From positions 65,808,001-65,872,000 of the forward strand of contig CM075351.1 of assembly GCA_037693485.1 (NCBI GenBank): 64,000 nt of DNA. The letters run 5' to 3'. The notes under the pieces are model-generated. The model did no database searches, had not been told where the DNA came from, and saw only the letters and a program-made list of their open reading frames with translations. Position numbers and translations under genes: made by a program. This stretch comes from Kitagawia praeruptora. Lineage: Eukaryota > Streptophyta > Magnoliopsida > Apiales > Apiaceae. Positions 41,711 to 51,313 of the stretch are shown here, in pieces. Position 1 is the stretch's first letter; every line of letters starts with the position of its first letter.

Positions 41711-43388
41711 AAAATGGAAGTTGTTTGTGGATGGGTCAGTCGCCAAGGAAAAGTGCGGGGCAGGTTTAATTCTGACAAGCCCAGAAGGATTTGAAATCTG
41801 TCAAGCTATCAGGTTCAATTTCCCGTTGACGAACAATGAAGCCGAATATGAAGCGCTTTTGGCAGGATTAGACTTGGCAAAAAATCTGGAAGTTAAGCAC
41901 CTCAGGGCGTTCAATGATTCGATGTTGGTGGTAAAACAGTTCTCAGGGGACTATGGGCAAAAAGATCCCAGAACGAAGGCCTACGCCCTTAAGGTACGTG
42001 AGCAATCTTTGATGTTTGAATCTTTTGAATTAACTCAAGTAGCTAGAGAGAACAACAGTCGGGCATACGCTCTTTCAAGGCTAGCTTCGGCAGAAACCCA
42101 GAACCTGAATGGGTCCATCTATCTTACCGAAGCAAAGACGCCTTCAATAGACAAGAAGCAGTGTATGGAAATTCATCAAGGGGTCAATTGGATGACTCCC
42201 ATCAGGGCATTTTTGGAGAAGGGTACCCTACCACTTGACCGAAGGGAAGCACAGAAGGTGAAGTATCGGTCGGGGAATTATACTCTGGTCGGGGGCCGTT
42301 TGTTCAGACGATCGGCAAGTCAACCATTGCTTAGGTGTTTAGACAAAGATGAACATCAGCTAGCCCTCGAGACGGTTCACGAGGGAATTTGCGTAGAACA
42401 TTTGGCAGGAAGATCTTTAGCCTTCAAGATTCTCAGGCAAGGGTTTTTCTGGCCGAAGATGAAGGAAGACGCATCTGAATATGCCAAGAAGTGCAGACAG
42501 TGCCAGCTATTCAGAACATTACCGAAGCAACCACCCGAAGAGATGTCTTCAGTCCTTAGCCCGATTTCATTTGCTATGTGGGCGGTTGACATCGTTGGGA
42601 TCCTACCTACCGGTACTAAACAAGCAAAGTATTGCATTGTGGCTATCGACTATATGACCAAGTGGATAGAAGCCAGACCACTTTCAGCGATTACCGAAGA
42701 AGCAGCAAAGAAGTTCATGTTAGAGCAAGTGATCTTAAGGTTTGGCATTCCCGTGGTATGTGTATCAGACAATGGAACTCAGTTCATCGGAAGTAAGTTC
42801 AGAAAGTTTCTAGCTCAGTTCGGAATCAGACAGAAGTTCAGTTCAGTCGGACATCCCCAAGGAAACGGGGCGATCGAAGCGGCCAACAAAATTATCTTCG
42901 ATGGGATTAAGAAGAGGCTAGGAGAAGCCAAGGGTCTTTGGGCCGAAGAGTTACCTTGGGTCCTTTGGGCCTACCGAACCACCGCAAGATCTTCAACCGG
43001 GGAAATGCCCTTCAAACTGGCCTTTGGAACAGACGCCCTTCTGCCTGTTGAGGTTGGCTTAGAGTCTTACCGAACACAAGTCTTCAATGTGGAAACGAAT
43101 GAGTTCGGACTCCGGGCGAACGTGGATTTACTGGAAGAAGAAAGGGAGGCAGCCCACCAAAGAAACTTAAGGTACCAGCTCCAAGCGGCACAGTACTATG
43201 ATTCTGGAGTTAAAAAGTGGACTTTCCAAGTAGGCGATTTGGTCCTACGGGAGTTAGAAACATCTATGCCGACTAAACAAGGAAAGCTTATGCCGAACTG
43301 GGAGGGACCTTATGTGGTAATTGAAGTGGTTCGGCCAGGCACCTACAAATTGACTCAGTCGGACGGCAGCCCAATCAAAAACACCTAG
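41711..43388 (+). CDS. pol: Second RNase H and integrase of the Tat-lineage element (3' part of pol)
   Basis: This frame resumes right after the nested element. An archaeal-type RNase H comes first (FVDGSVAKEKCGAG, NNEAEYEALLAGL, AFNDSMLVVKQ). In its last active-site string, NSRAYALSRLA, the usual Asp of RAD is Tyr, so this RNase H is probably inactive. Integrase follows, with an HHCC site (VHEGICVEH ... CRQCQ) and DDE residues in VDIVGILP, VSDNGTQF and NGAIEAANK, then a C-terminal chromodomain-less tail. The frame stops at a TAG (43386-43388) in place of a conserved Trp codon; the family's HAARLRHFY end follows in frame after it. The open frame also extends 14 nt back into the inserted LTR, which is an artefact. 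Confidence 0.9.
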
Positions 43389-44220
43389 CATGCCGCTCGC
43401 CTTCGCCATTTTTACCAGTAAGCTTACTGGACGAATTTTATTGCTTTTTACTTCAGTACTTTGTTTTATGCAAGTTTATTCTGAATTCCCTAAGCTAGCA
43501 TCAATCTGTTATCAAATCTATGTAAGAGTTGCATGATTAATGAAAAGATTGTTTTGCTCCATCTTTTATCTGCTATTATTAAGCTAAGTACATTTATAGC
43601 CAAAAGGTTAAGTACACAATATTAAGCTTAACGGACCCATGTTTGGGGCCGACCGAATAAAACATGCGCCCTCTAACTTATTTTTAGTGTTCAAGTACAT
43701 TATGATTAAAGCTACAAATACTTTGACGAATCCAAATTTGGGGCCGATCGAATGAAATTTGGAACCTTACAAAATGTTTTAGTATTTAAGTTGCTTTGAC
43801 ATTAATTAAGGCCGGGAGGAAAAAATTTTCAACCGACCGAACGGGACCTTAATCATTTATAAAACCCCTTAAATACTGGGGGACAACTAGGTTACGACCA
43901 AAAATGCACATACATGCTAGGCCAAGGCCGAAGATGCATAGAAACATAAGTAATTATGCTAAGGCAAAACGAAGCCAAAGATGCATAAAAAGAAAAAAAT
44001 CGTGCACGAACAGAAACAGAAGCTGAGCTAAGGCCAAAGTCGACGACGCATAAATAAAAATTATTATGCTAAGGCAAAATTTAAATGGTCCTAAGGCGAA
44101 AATATTAAGCCCGAAGGCAGAGTAAAATATTACAAGCCAAAGGCGCAAATGAAAAGCCCGAAGGCAATGTTAAACATTACAAGCCCGAAGGCCATCAAAA
44201 TAAGATTAAATTCAAGGAAA
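43389..44220 (+). other. Spacer of the Tat element with degenerate short repeats
   Basis: No gene is seen. Repeats include TTTGGGGCCGAYCGAAT (43642 and 43738 regions, about 97 bases apart) and many AAGCCCGAAGGC-like words between 43900 and 44200. They end at the stop of the antisense gene. Confidence 0.55.
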
Positions 44221-45951
44221 CTATTCGGAGAGAGGCTCATCTTCACCCAAAGAAACTACCAGAGGTTCATCAGACATTATCCTGCCAACTGGATCGGTCA
44301 TACCCAACTCGACATCAATCATCTGAGTATGATCGAAACCGAGAGAGTGTGCCTTCACCAGGGCAACGTCATACCCCATCTGGTAACACCGCTCTTCGGT
44401 CAAATCCAGATTCTTTTGCATCTTCCGAACGTTCTTCCTAGTGGCCTTAAGTTGTTGATTCCTCCATTCAACATGCTTCTTCAAGGCATCCATCCCCTCC
44501 AGCTTCTCCTTTAGGGCATCATTCTCGGCCTTCAAGGATTTAGCTTGGCCGGTGACCCTCTCTATATCGCTGGTTGCATTCCGGAGGTCCTCTTCAGCCT
44601 TAACCACCCGAGTTTCTAGTTGATTGGCCGCCTTCAACTTGGTTTGTATCCCTTCCATCCGTTCGGCAACAACAGCCGACCAAGAGACACCCTGGAAACA
44701 AACAGGGGAAAAGAATTGAAAATTGAAGACGAGTAAAATGGGTAATACCAAAGAGAAAAAAAGCTTACCATAGAGAGCAAAGCAAACATCTCAGTACAAG
44801 CCTCAAGGTCGTTCGCCTTGGCGAACGTCGGCCTATCGGCTGGCAGGATGAGACCCCGACAGAGATCGGGACCTACAATGGTAGATAATTGCGGAACAGG
44901 GACAATGATTTGATCGGTTTCAATAACTCCCCAAGGGGGAGAGTATACTTTCAGACCAGAATCTCCCGATCGGCCTCTCTTTCGGGAGTCGGTCGAAGTG
45001 ATCAGGTCTGTATCGTTTGTCCTTAGATCCCGAGGAGGAGAAGAAACAGGCGGAGTTTCAATTGTCTCTTTCTGATTGGGAACCGACTTCCCATCCCCAT
45101 CGGCCGGCTGAGCAGCAGCCACGGCTTTAGCCGTAGCAGCTGAAGCAAGTTGGGCCGCCTTCCTGCGTTTGCGCTCAACAATCTCCTGAAGTGAAGACAC
45201 TGTACAAAATAACAGAAGGTTAAAATATGTACAGCAGAAGATAAAATGCAGTACTCAAATGCAAGAACAAGGTAAAGATAGATGTTACCACTACCCCAAA
45301 GGGCGACCAACCAATCATGTGTGTCCGCTTGCAGGAGTTCGGGATACTTCAACCTGGACGGGTCAAGATCCCGCCATCGGCCATATTTCTCCATCTTCGG
45401 CCCCGAGATAAAAGCCCACTTCTCATGGGCCCCTTTATTGCTGGAGTTTGTTTGAGCCCAGTCGGCCCTACCGGTTCGACGGGCTATGGTATAGTAGCCG
45501 TTGCTCTTTGTATTCCTTCGGAGCTCAAAATGATGCCAGAACAAGGTTGTCCTCGGAGTCATCTCCTTGGCCAGGCATCGAGCTTGGAAGGCGTTGATGT
45601 GGAAAAGCTGTTCGGATCCAACTGCCCTACAGCTATCCCCAGCTGCTTCTGTAATTTCTTCAGAATTGGCAACATCGGCAACCGAAAGCCGCATTTGAAC
45701 GCCATTTCGGAAATGCCGTTGCTACACTTCCCCCACAGAGGGGTGGAATCTCGGGGTTGTGCCAGATGCGGTCCTTCTTTCTCGGTACGAAGAAGTGCCA
45801 GACATTCCTCTCTACTAGATATTTGGAATGGAAATCTTCGATTTTATCTTCGGTCAGCTGCGACCGGAAATTCGCGACTGGATATAGTTTGGCGTCACTG
45901 AAGGGCGAAACCTCCGAAGGACCAGCACCTTCGGTCGACCGATCCATGTCC
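44221..45951 (-). pseudogene. Antisense accessory gene of the Tat element (putative gypsy-type transposon protein)
   Basis: Coding potential lies opposite to the element. From 45947 it reads MDRSTEGAGPSEVSPF, then a block with FHSKYLVERNVWHFFVP. After two apparent frame changes (near 45690 and 45600) it continues with NAFQARCLAKEMTPRTTLFWHHF and KWAFISGPKMEKYGRW. These match the domain called putative gypsy-type transposon (Transposase_28). Two clear introns follow: GT near 45288 to CAG near 45200, and GTAAGC near 44769 to TTTCCAG near 44695. The last exon encodes a coiled coil (residues like AANQLETRVVKAEEDLRN) and ends at 44221. Tat elements are known to carry such antisense ORFs; the function is unknown. 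The frame changes suggest decay. The exon limits are approximate. Confidence 0.75.
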
Positions 45952-46843
45952 CTGCATTCGGAAATGAAGAGACATTAGCCTTGTACTCGGACAAAAAAAG
46001 AAGAAAATAAAAGGAGAAAAGGCCGAGTACAGTGAGCCAGGATCGGTCGGGGCATTCTACAACCTAAGGTGAAGGAAGTCGAAGGCCTAAAAACTACGGG
46101 AACTAGGACATTCTGAGGGGAATTCCAAGAGATCGGGACGGTCCGAAGACTGTTCTCAATGTTCGAAGATCCCGAAGAAAGTTCTTGCCCAGACCACTTT
46201 TAGACAAATTCCAAAATCTTGGGAAAAGCTAATACAAGGGTAAAATAGAACATCAAAAGGAACCTAAAATGTCTTAGACATGCGAGTATTTCGTCTAAAA
46301 AGCACAGGTGATTCTACGCATATGTACATACAGATACATACAGGAATATATGAAATGCAGGTTTATAATGGTAAAGCGACAAGGAGGAAGACATTACTTA
46401 CTAGTTTGAAGATTTTTTATGAGACTGAGTTCTTGAGGATAAATCGCTTGAACGTAGACGTCGACCGGAGCCAGAGAAGTGAACGTAACCGGTGAAGAAG
46501 CGACGGTTCCAATTGCTGCCCAAATGTTCTTGTGAAGAAATTTTTGCTCCAAATGTTTTAAGAGATGGTTTGTGCGTAAAGTAGAAAAGAAAGAAGTTAT
46601 GGGTTTAAGTAGAAGAGATATGACGTTTGGACAAGGGTCGTTCCAAATTCAACGGCAGAGATTAAAGCGCGGATCTCGAGATTAGACAGTTGTCATCATA
46701 AAGGGACACGACTTCCCAGGAGACGTCTCGACCTTGTTCATCGTCCTCCTTATCTGAATGAGACGTCCGAAGAGTGAACCCCGAAGATAAGCCCAGGCTT
46801 TGGCCTCCGTCCTGAGGATAACTCCGAACGAAGCCCAGGGACA
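45952..46843. other. Region between antisense gene and 3' LTR of the Tat element
   Basis: It presumably holds the promoter of the antisense gene (its 5' side is here) and the polypurine tract of the element. The latter is not obvious; a weak GAAGCCCAGGGACA string abuts the LTR at 46844. No reading frame is credible; the minus-strand frames overlapping the LTR are chance. Confidence 0.45.
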
Positions 46844-47217
46844 TGTTGGAGGCCCACTTCCTTGATGGGCTGGATCGAAGGCCCAGCACCCCGAGTCCGA
46901 ATTGAAGACCACGCTCATCTGGCCCATTTATGGTACAACGGCCGTATGGTTGCATTTCTAAGGACGTGGGACATGATGACGTACGTGGCCTGTTCCTCGG
47001 TAACCGCCTGAAGAGAGAAAGATAAGTGGAATGAGGTTTGATTTTATTGAGTTATACACAATTACACACAACACAAACTCTCTGCGTTCTAAATTACCTT
47101 ACCAAAAACCGACTAACTTATTCTCACACCGGAGGTGAATCGGGGGGCCAAACCCTCGCATTTTTCTCACTTGCAGGTCCGACCGAACCAAGGTCAGGCA
47201 GAAATCCAGTCGTAACA
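46844..47217 (+). repeat. 3' LTR of the Tat-lineage element (374 bp)
   Basis: It starts TGTTGGAGGCCC and ends CGTAACA, followed by the AAGAC duplication at 47218-47222. Confidence 0.9.
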
Positions 47218-47221
47218 AAGA

Positions 47222-47589
47222 CCAAGTCCAACAATGTCCTATATATTGTTCTAAATCAATATTTAGGACATTTAGTCACTTTTTGTGTTCCAACAATGTC
47301 CTATTGGTGCCTTAAAACACTAGGACATCCATCTCATGCCCTTTATTTAAGACACCTCTATACTTGTCCTAAATCATTTTTAATAATAAAAAATTAACTT
47401 CCCTCCTTTTCTATACTTCTCTCTCCTATTTTTTCTCTTTCCTCTAATTCTACTTCAATTATATTTTATAAGGCACAAGTATAAGGCATATTGTTGGAAT
47501 TGATACACAAAAATCATGACTTAAATCACTAGTACATTATATTTTATTATAATTATAGGGCACCAACTAGGATATTGTTGGACTTGCTC
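47222..47589. mobile_element. PIF/Harbinger-like MITE cut at its tip by the Tat element
   Basis: The left part CAAGTCCAACAATGTCCTA starts right at the Tat element's target duplication. The right end is its complement, TAGGATATTGTTGGACTTGCTC (47568-47589). The missing tip (TAA then GAC) is found on the other side of the Tat element at 25503-25508, so that element appears to have inserted about 3 bases inside the MITE. The terminal style (GAGCAAGTCCAACAA) resembles PIF/Harbinger MITEs. The right TSD would be CAA instead of TAA, so superfamily assignment is tentative. Confidence 0.65.
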
Positions 47590-48766
47590 CAAGCCAACTC
47601 CAACCATGAGATTTAGTGCCGTTTGGCAAATCTTTTTACGAATTTATAAGTTACTTATTTCGGAAAAAATTTCGTATTTACATACTTTTTCTAGAAAAAA
47701 ATGTGTAGGGGAAGTTTAATATTCGTTATCTTGCAAAAACAAGTTAATTATTTTAGAAAAAAGTACATATTTCCTAACTTTTTCCCTTAATAAGTAACTT
47801 ATTTCTGAAAAATAAGATAAATTTGGATCACCAACTCACCAAGTGATCCAAATTTGGATCAGATCCAAATTCTATTCCAACCATATGATCCAAATTCAAT
47901 CATCATTTTTATATTCATATATTTTGATTTAAGTATTTTGAAAATAATAATAATTAATTTCATTATAAATCATAATAATAACATCAACAATAACTAAATT
48001 ATAGGAGTAACTAAACTAGCTTCGAATAATAATAAAACATTGCAAAGTACATTCGAAATAAATGAAGTGTTTTTATTTAATTTTTATTTCACTTTATTTG
48101 AAGTTGTATATATCGTGAGATTTTCTATGTTGTATTGCTTTATTTTAAGTTTTGAATTTTCATGTATTTTTAATTTAATGTATTTTGAATTTTTATGTAT
48201 TTTAAAAATTTATTTTAGAATTTATCGTAATTTTAATTATATTCCAAAAATAATAATTTACTTTTAATGAAATTAACAAAATCAATAAAATAAAAAAGAT
48301 AAAAATATTATAATGATATTAAAATTTGGATGACTATTCAATAGTACTATTCACTAATCCAAATTTGGATCGTTTTTTAATTCACGATTAAAATGATTAA
48401 GGATAAAACTGTCTCAAAGTCCACGATTGAAATTGGGGGTATTTGGAAGTTAGAGCTTTGGGGTGAAATTATAACTTAGGGGCAGATTAGAGGTTTGACC
48501 AAATTAAACTTCTAATGTGAGTGTTTGGTTGTTAGAGGTTTGGGATCAAAAAGGTAATTTTGAAAGAGTTCATGGAGCTTTTTCAATTAGAGGTTTGCTA
48601 TGTGTCATAAAAAGTTACTCAAAAAACTATTTACCAAACACTTTTATTCAAAACAGCTAATTTAAATTCGTTAATTAAAACAGTTAATTCAATCTGCTAG
48701 TCAAAACAGCTAATTCAATCCGTTACAGCTAATAGCTATCAACTAATTGTCAAATAGATCATTATC
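47590..48766. other. AT-rich spacer with palindromic and tandem words
   Basis: No gene is seen. GATCCAAATTTGGATC-type palindromes occur near 47858-47882 and 48358-48370 and may be ends of a degenerate MITE. At 48650-48735 the word CAAAACAGCTAATTCAAT is repeated about three times with 25-28 bp spacing. Confidence 0.5.
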
Positions 48767-48775
48767 TTTAGAATT

Positions 48776-49171
48776 GGGTTATGTATCAAACGGGCCACTC
48801 ATTTCGTTCAAAACTATCAATTAGGCCACCCAATTAAAAATTATATCATTTAAACCACCTAAATCACAATATATATCACTTAGACCACCCATTTAAAAAA
48901 AGTTAACAAATTGAACATAAAATAATAATAGTGAGCCCGCCTGTATGTACATAAATACCCACCTAAATTTACCGCATGTTTATTTGGGCTATTTATTTGT
49001 ATATATGGGGTCTATTATTATTATTTTATATTCAATTTGTTAACTTTTTTTAAACTGGATGGTCTAAGTGATATATATTGTGATTTAGGTAGTTTAAATG
49101 ATATAGTTTTTAATTGGATGATCTAATTGATAATTTTGAATGAAATGAATGACTCGTTTGATAATAACCCC
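48776..49171. mobile_element. MULE-like foldback MITE with phased RRCCACC motif (396 bp)
   Basis: A perfect 9-bp duplication TTTAGAATT flanks it (48767-48775 and 49172-49180). The two arms are about 150 bp each and complementary with few mismatches. The left arm carries GGCCAC at 48793 and 48824, and ACCAC versions at 48853 and 48883. It is non-coding. Confidence 0.85.
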
Positions 49172-49319
49172 TTTAGAATTAAGTGACCCATAAAAATTTA
49201 GATTCCAGTAACTTGGCGTTGAACATTAGAGGACCACACGTTAATGAGCAGCCAAATGAGATATGCAATTTGAGCAAAGGACCCTTTTGGCGTGCACGTT
49301 CGTTGAATTCTTCGTATAA

Positions 49320-49494
49320 TTAATTAAATTATGATGCATTAGGTGATCCTTAATTTGCTACCGTGCATTATCTTTCCCAGTCCTAACCAACTTGCGTACA
49401 AGTTCTTGATAATCGTCTATTGGTTTTGATTGGTACTAGTAGGTGTGTAGGCTAAAATTATCCATGTAACATATGATCAAATTCTAGAATATAT
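49320..49494 (+). repeat. Direct duplication, copy 1
   Basis: The sequence from ATGATGCATTAGGTGATCC to ATGATCAAATTCTAGAATAT recurs at 51043-51176 with few substitutions. Copy 1 has about 35 extra bases around TACCGTGCATTATCTTTCC. The copies are 1.7 kb apart and in the same orientation. Confidence 0.8.
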
Positions 49495-49500
49495 ATACAT

Positions 49501-50053
49501 GCCATTATTCTAGAGAGGACCTCCTTATATAGAGAATATGAGAGAATTAATTATATTTCATTTATTCTAAGGTTCCCGCCAAGGGTACCTTCACAAAAAA
49601 TGCTTAAAATAATTGGCTCTATCCATAAAATAAAAAAAAAAAAAAAAACTTGCCGTGGAAATGCGAAGCATTTAAGACAGTAAACGGATGAGTTAGGTAG
49701 TCATGAGGGCCGAAGGCTCTCGACACACCCGTCAATCGTCTATTGCCTTTACCATTGATTGCCATTCCTTACAACTTTAGAATGATAAAGGCGCGAAGCG
49801 CCGTACAAGAAGGTGCGAAGCACCGTTAACCAGTGAAATCCACTGCCACGTCATCACTTGAACAGTGATTTTTTTTTTTATTATTATTTTTTAAATTTTT
49901 TTTGTTGGATAGAGCCAATTATTTTAAGCATTTTTTGTATTGGGGTACCCCTAGTTTGGTCATTAGATTAGCTTGAAATATTAGATTTTAATACATTTTA
50001 AGTGATTCTCTCATATTCTCTATATAACAAATTCTCTCTTGGAAGGGAACCCT
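49501..50053. repeat. Foldback element with GAA-loop mini-hairpins (about 553 bp)
   Basis: The arms share TATATAGAGAATATGAGAGA and AATGCTTAAAATAATTGGCTC (complemented in the right arm at about 49901-49935), and CCCGCCAAGGG-type boxes near 49576. The AATTGGCTCTATCCA string relates it to copy A at 10330-10699. Unlike copy A, the centre (49650-49860) is not AT-rich. It contains AAATGC-GAA-GCATTT (49659-49673), GAGGGCC-GAA-GGCTCTC (49705-49721), GGCGC-GAA-GCGCC (49790-49802) and GGTGC-GAA-GCACC (49812-49824). TATATA flanks the right end. Confidence 0.75.
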
Positions 50054-50060
50054 ATATATA

Positions 50061-51034
50061 GATATCGATTTGATATTTTCATTCCAATCGAATCCAACTT
50101 GGACGTTAACGTATATAGTAGCCGAAATTTGAGGTTCATTTTCACATTACAATTCATCATGTGAAAAATCTAAATCAACTTGCTGGTGGGAGTGCTTAAG
50201 AAATAAGAGCATCTAAAATTGAAATAAGCAACCGATGACAACCACTAACTTTGCTTCATAACGGACTTAACTACAGAGCTGGGTACCTTTTTCTGGTACT
50301 GAATTATTTTGTAGTATAAACTATTTTACAGGCCTTTCCTTTCCTAATTTTCTTTGTGCAACACTGCAACTTCCACTACCTTCGAGTCTTCAACATTGAC
50401 ATGGACAAATGACTCTTGATTAATGACTCATGCACATTTTCGCCTTATTAATTTAGAGAGGTATTAATTAATCGATAAATTAATAATTATTAATTTAAAG
50501 AGAATTTTTCACATCAAAAAAATTAGTTTCTAATTATATACATTTAAATAGAATAAATTGTATAATTTATATTTTATACTTAGTTCAATTAATTCAGTAT
50601 ACATTGTTTTACAAATTTAATGATTACTAGTGAGATTTAAAGTAAACATTCATGTATATTTAGATGATATCAAAGATAAAACAACATTTTTGGAATCTTT
50701 TACAGGTAAAAAGTACTCAAGACATCAAAAACATTGATTTAGAGCTTTTTAATGCTTTACGAAAACATCACATTCGAACTTTTGATGGAATTATTTTCTT
50801 ATAGATTCAAGTTTTGAAAAACCTAGAATCATATTTTACAAAAGTATAATACATATATTTTTATAATATTATTGGGATCATATGTTTATATAGAGTTTTT
50901 CAAAAAAGGTATTATCTTATTATCTTATCGAAATTGATCAACTTTTGAACTGATCCAAATTGAGATAGGAGGAAATTATTAACTTAGAGATATTATTAAT
51001 TTATTAAGTATTAATTTAATAAGATTTTACTGTA
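50061..51034. other. AT-rich spacer, no gene seen
   Basis: It lies between the foldback element and the second copy of the duplication. No frame or element ends are recognised. Confidence 0.5.
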
Positions 51035-51178
51035 ATTAATCAAATTGTGATGCATTAGGTGATCCTTAACTTGCGTATTAGTTCTTGATTATACTATCGT
51101 CTATTGGCCTTGATTGGCACTAGTAGGTGCGTAGGCTAAAATTATACATGTAACATATGATCAAATTCTGGAATATAC
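51035..51178 (+). repeat. Direct duplication, copy 2 (possible empty site of the foldback element)
   Basis: It matches 49320-49494. Where copy 1 runs into the foldback element, copy 2 continues GAATATACATATAGATGGG, so it may represent the site before insertion. Confidence 0.75.
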
Positions 51179-51313
51179 ATATAGATGGGTACGTTTGTTT
51201 TCGTCATTTGGTACATGTTTGTCCTCTGCTAATACTACCGATTTTTTACGTCTGTACCAAAATTATTTTACACAATTTCAATTTTATGTTGATAACAATA
51301 TCATTTACTAGTT

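Larger units (their letters stand above)
25509..47217 (+). mobile_element. Tat-lineage Ty3/gypsy element, old, split by a nested Athila-type element
   Basis: Direct LTRs at 25509-25872 and 46844-47217 are flanked by a perfect 5-bp duplication AAGAC (25504-25508 and 47218-47222). The order is LTR, primer site, gag, protease, RT, RNase H, [nested element 29716-41705], second (archaeal-type) RNase H, integrase, antisense gene, LTR. The second RNase H and an antisense ORF before the 3' LTR are hallmarks of the plant Tat lineage. The LTRs differ at about 13 sites plus an 11-bp indel in roughly 360 bases. Coding frames carry frameshifts and stops, so the element is dead. Without the nested insertion it is about 9.7 kb. 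Confidence 0.92.

Noticed and set aside
45023..45231. C-terminal hydrophobic run of a minus-strand frame in the antisense gene
   Set aside because: It is a read-through of the first intron, which has good GT and AG sites.
44149..45901. Plus-strand frames between integrase and the 3' LTR
   Set aside because: They are mirror frames of the antisense gene, which has domain similarity and introns; the plus-strand versions have neither.
48640..48740. Short repeated words as a CRISPR-like array
   Set aside because: The repeats are imperfect, the spacers are almost absent, and this is plant nuclear DNA.
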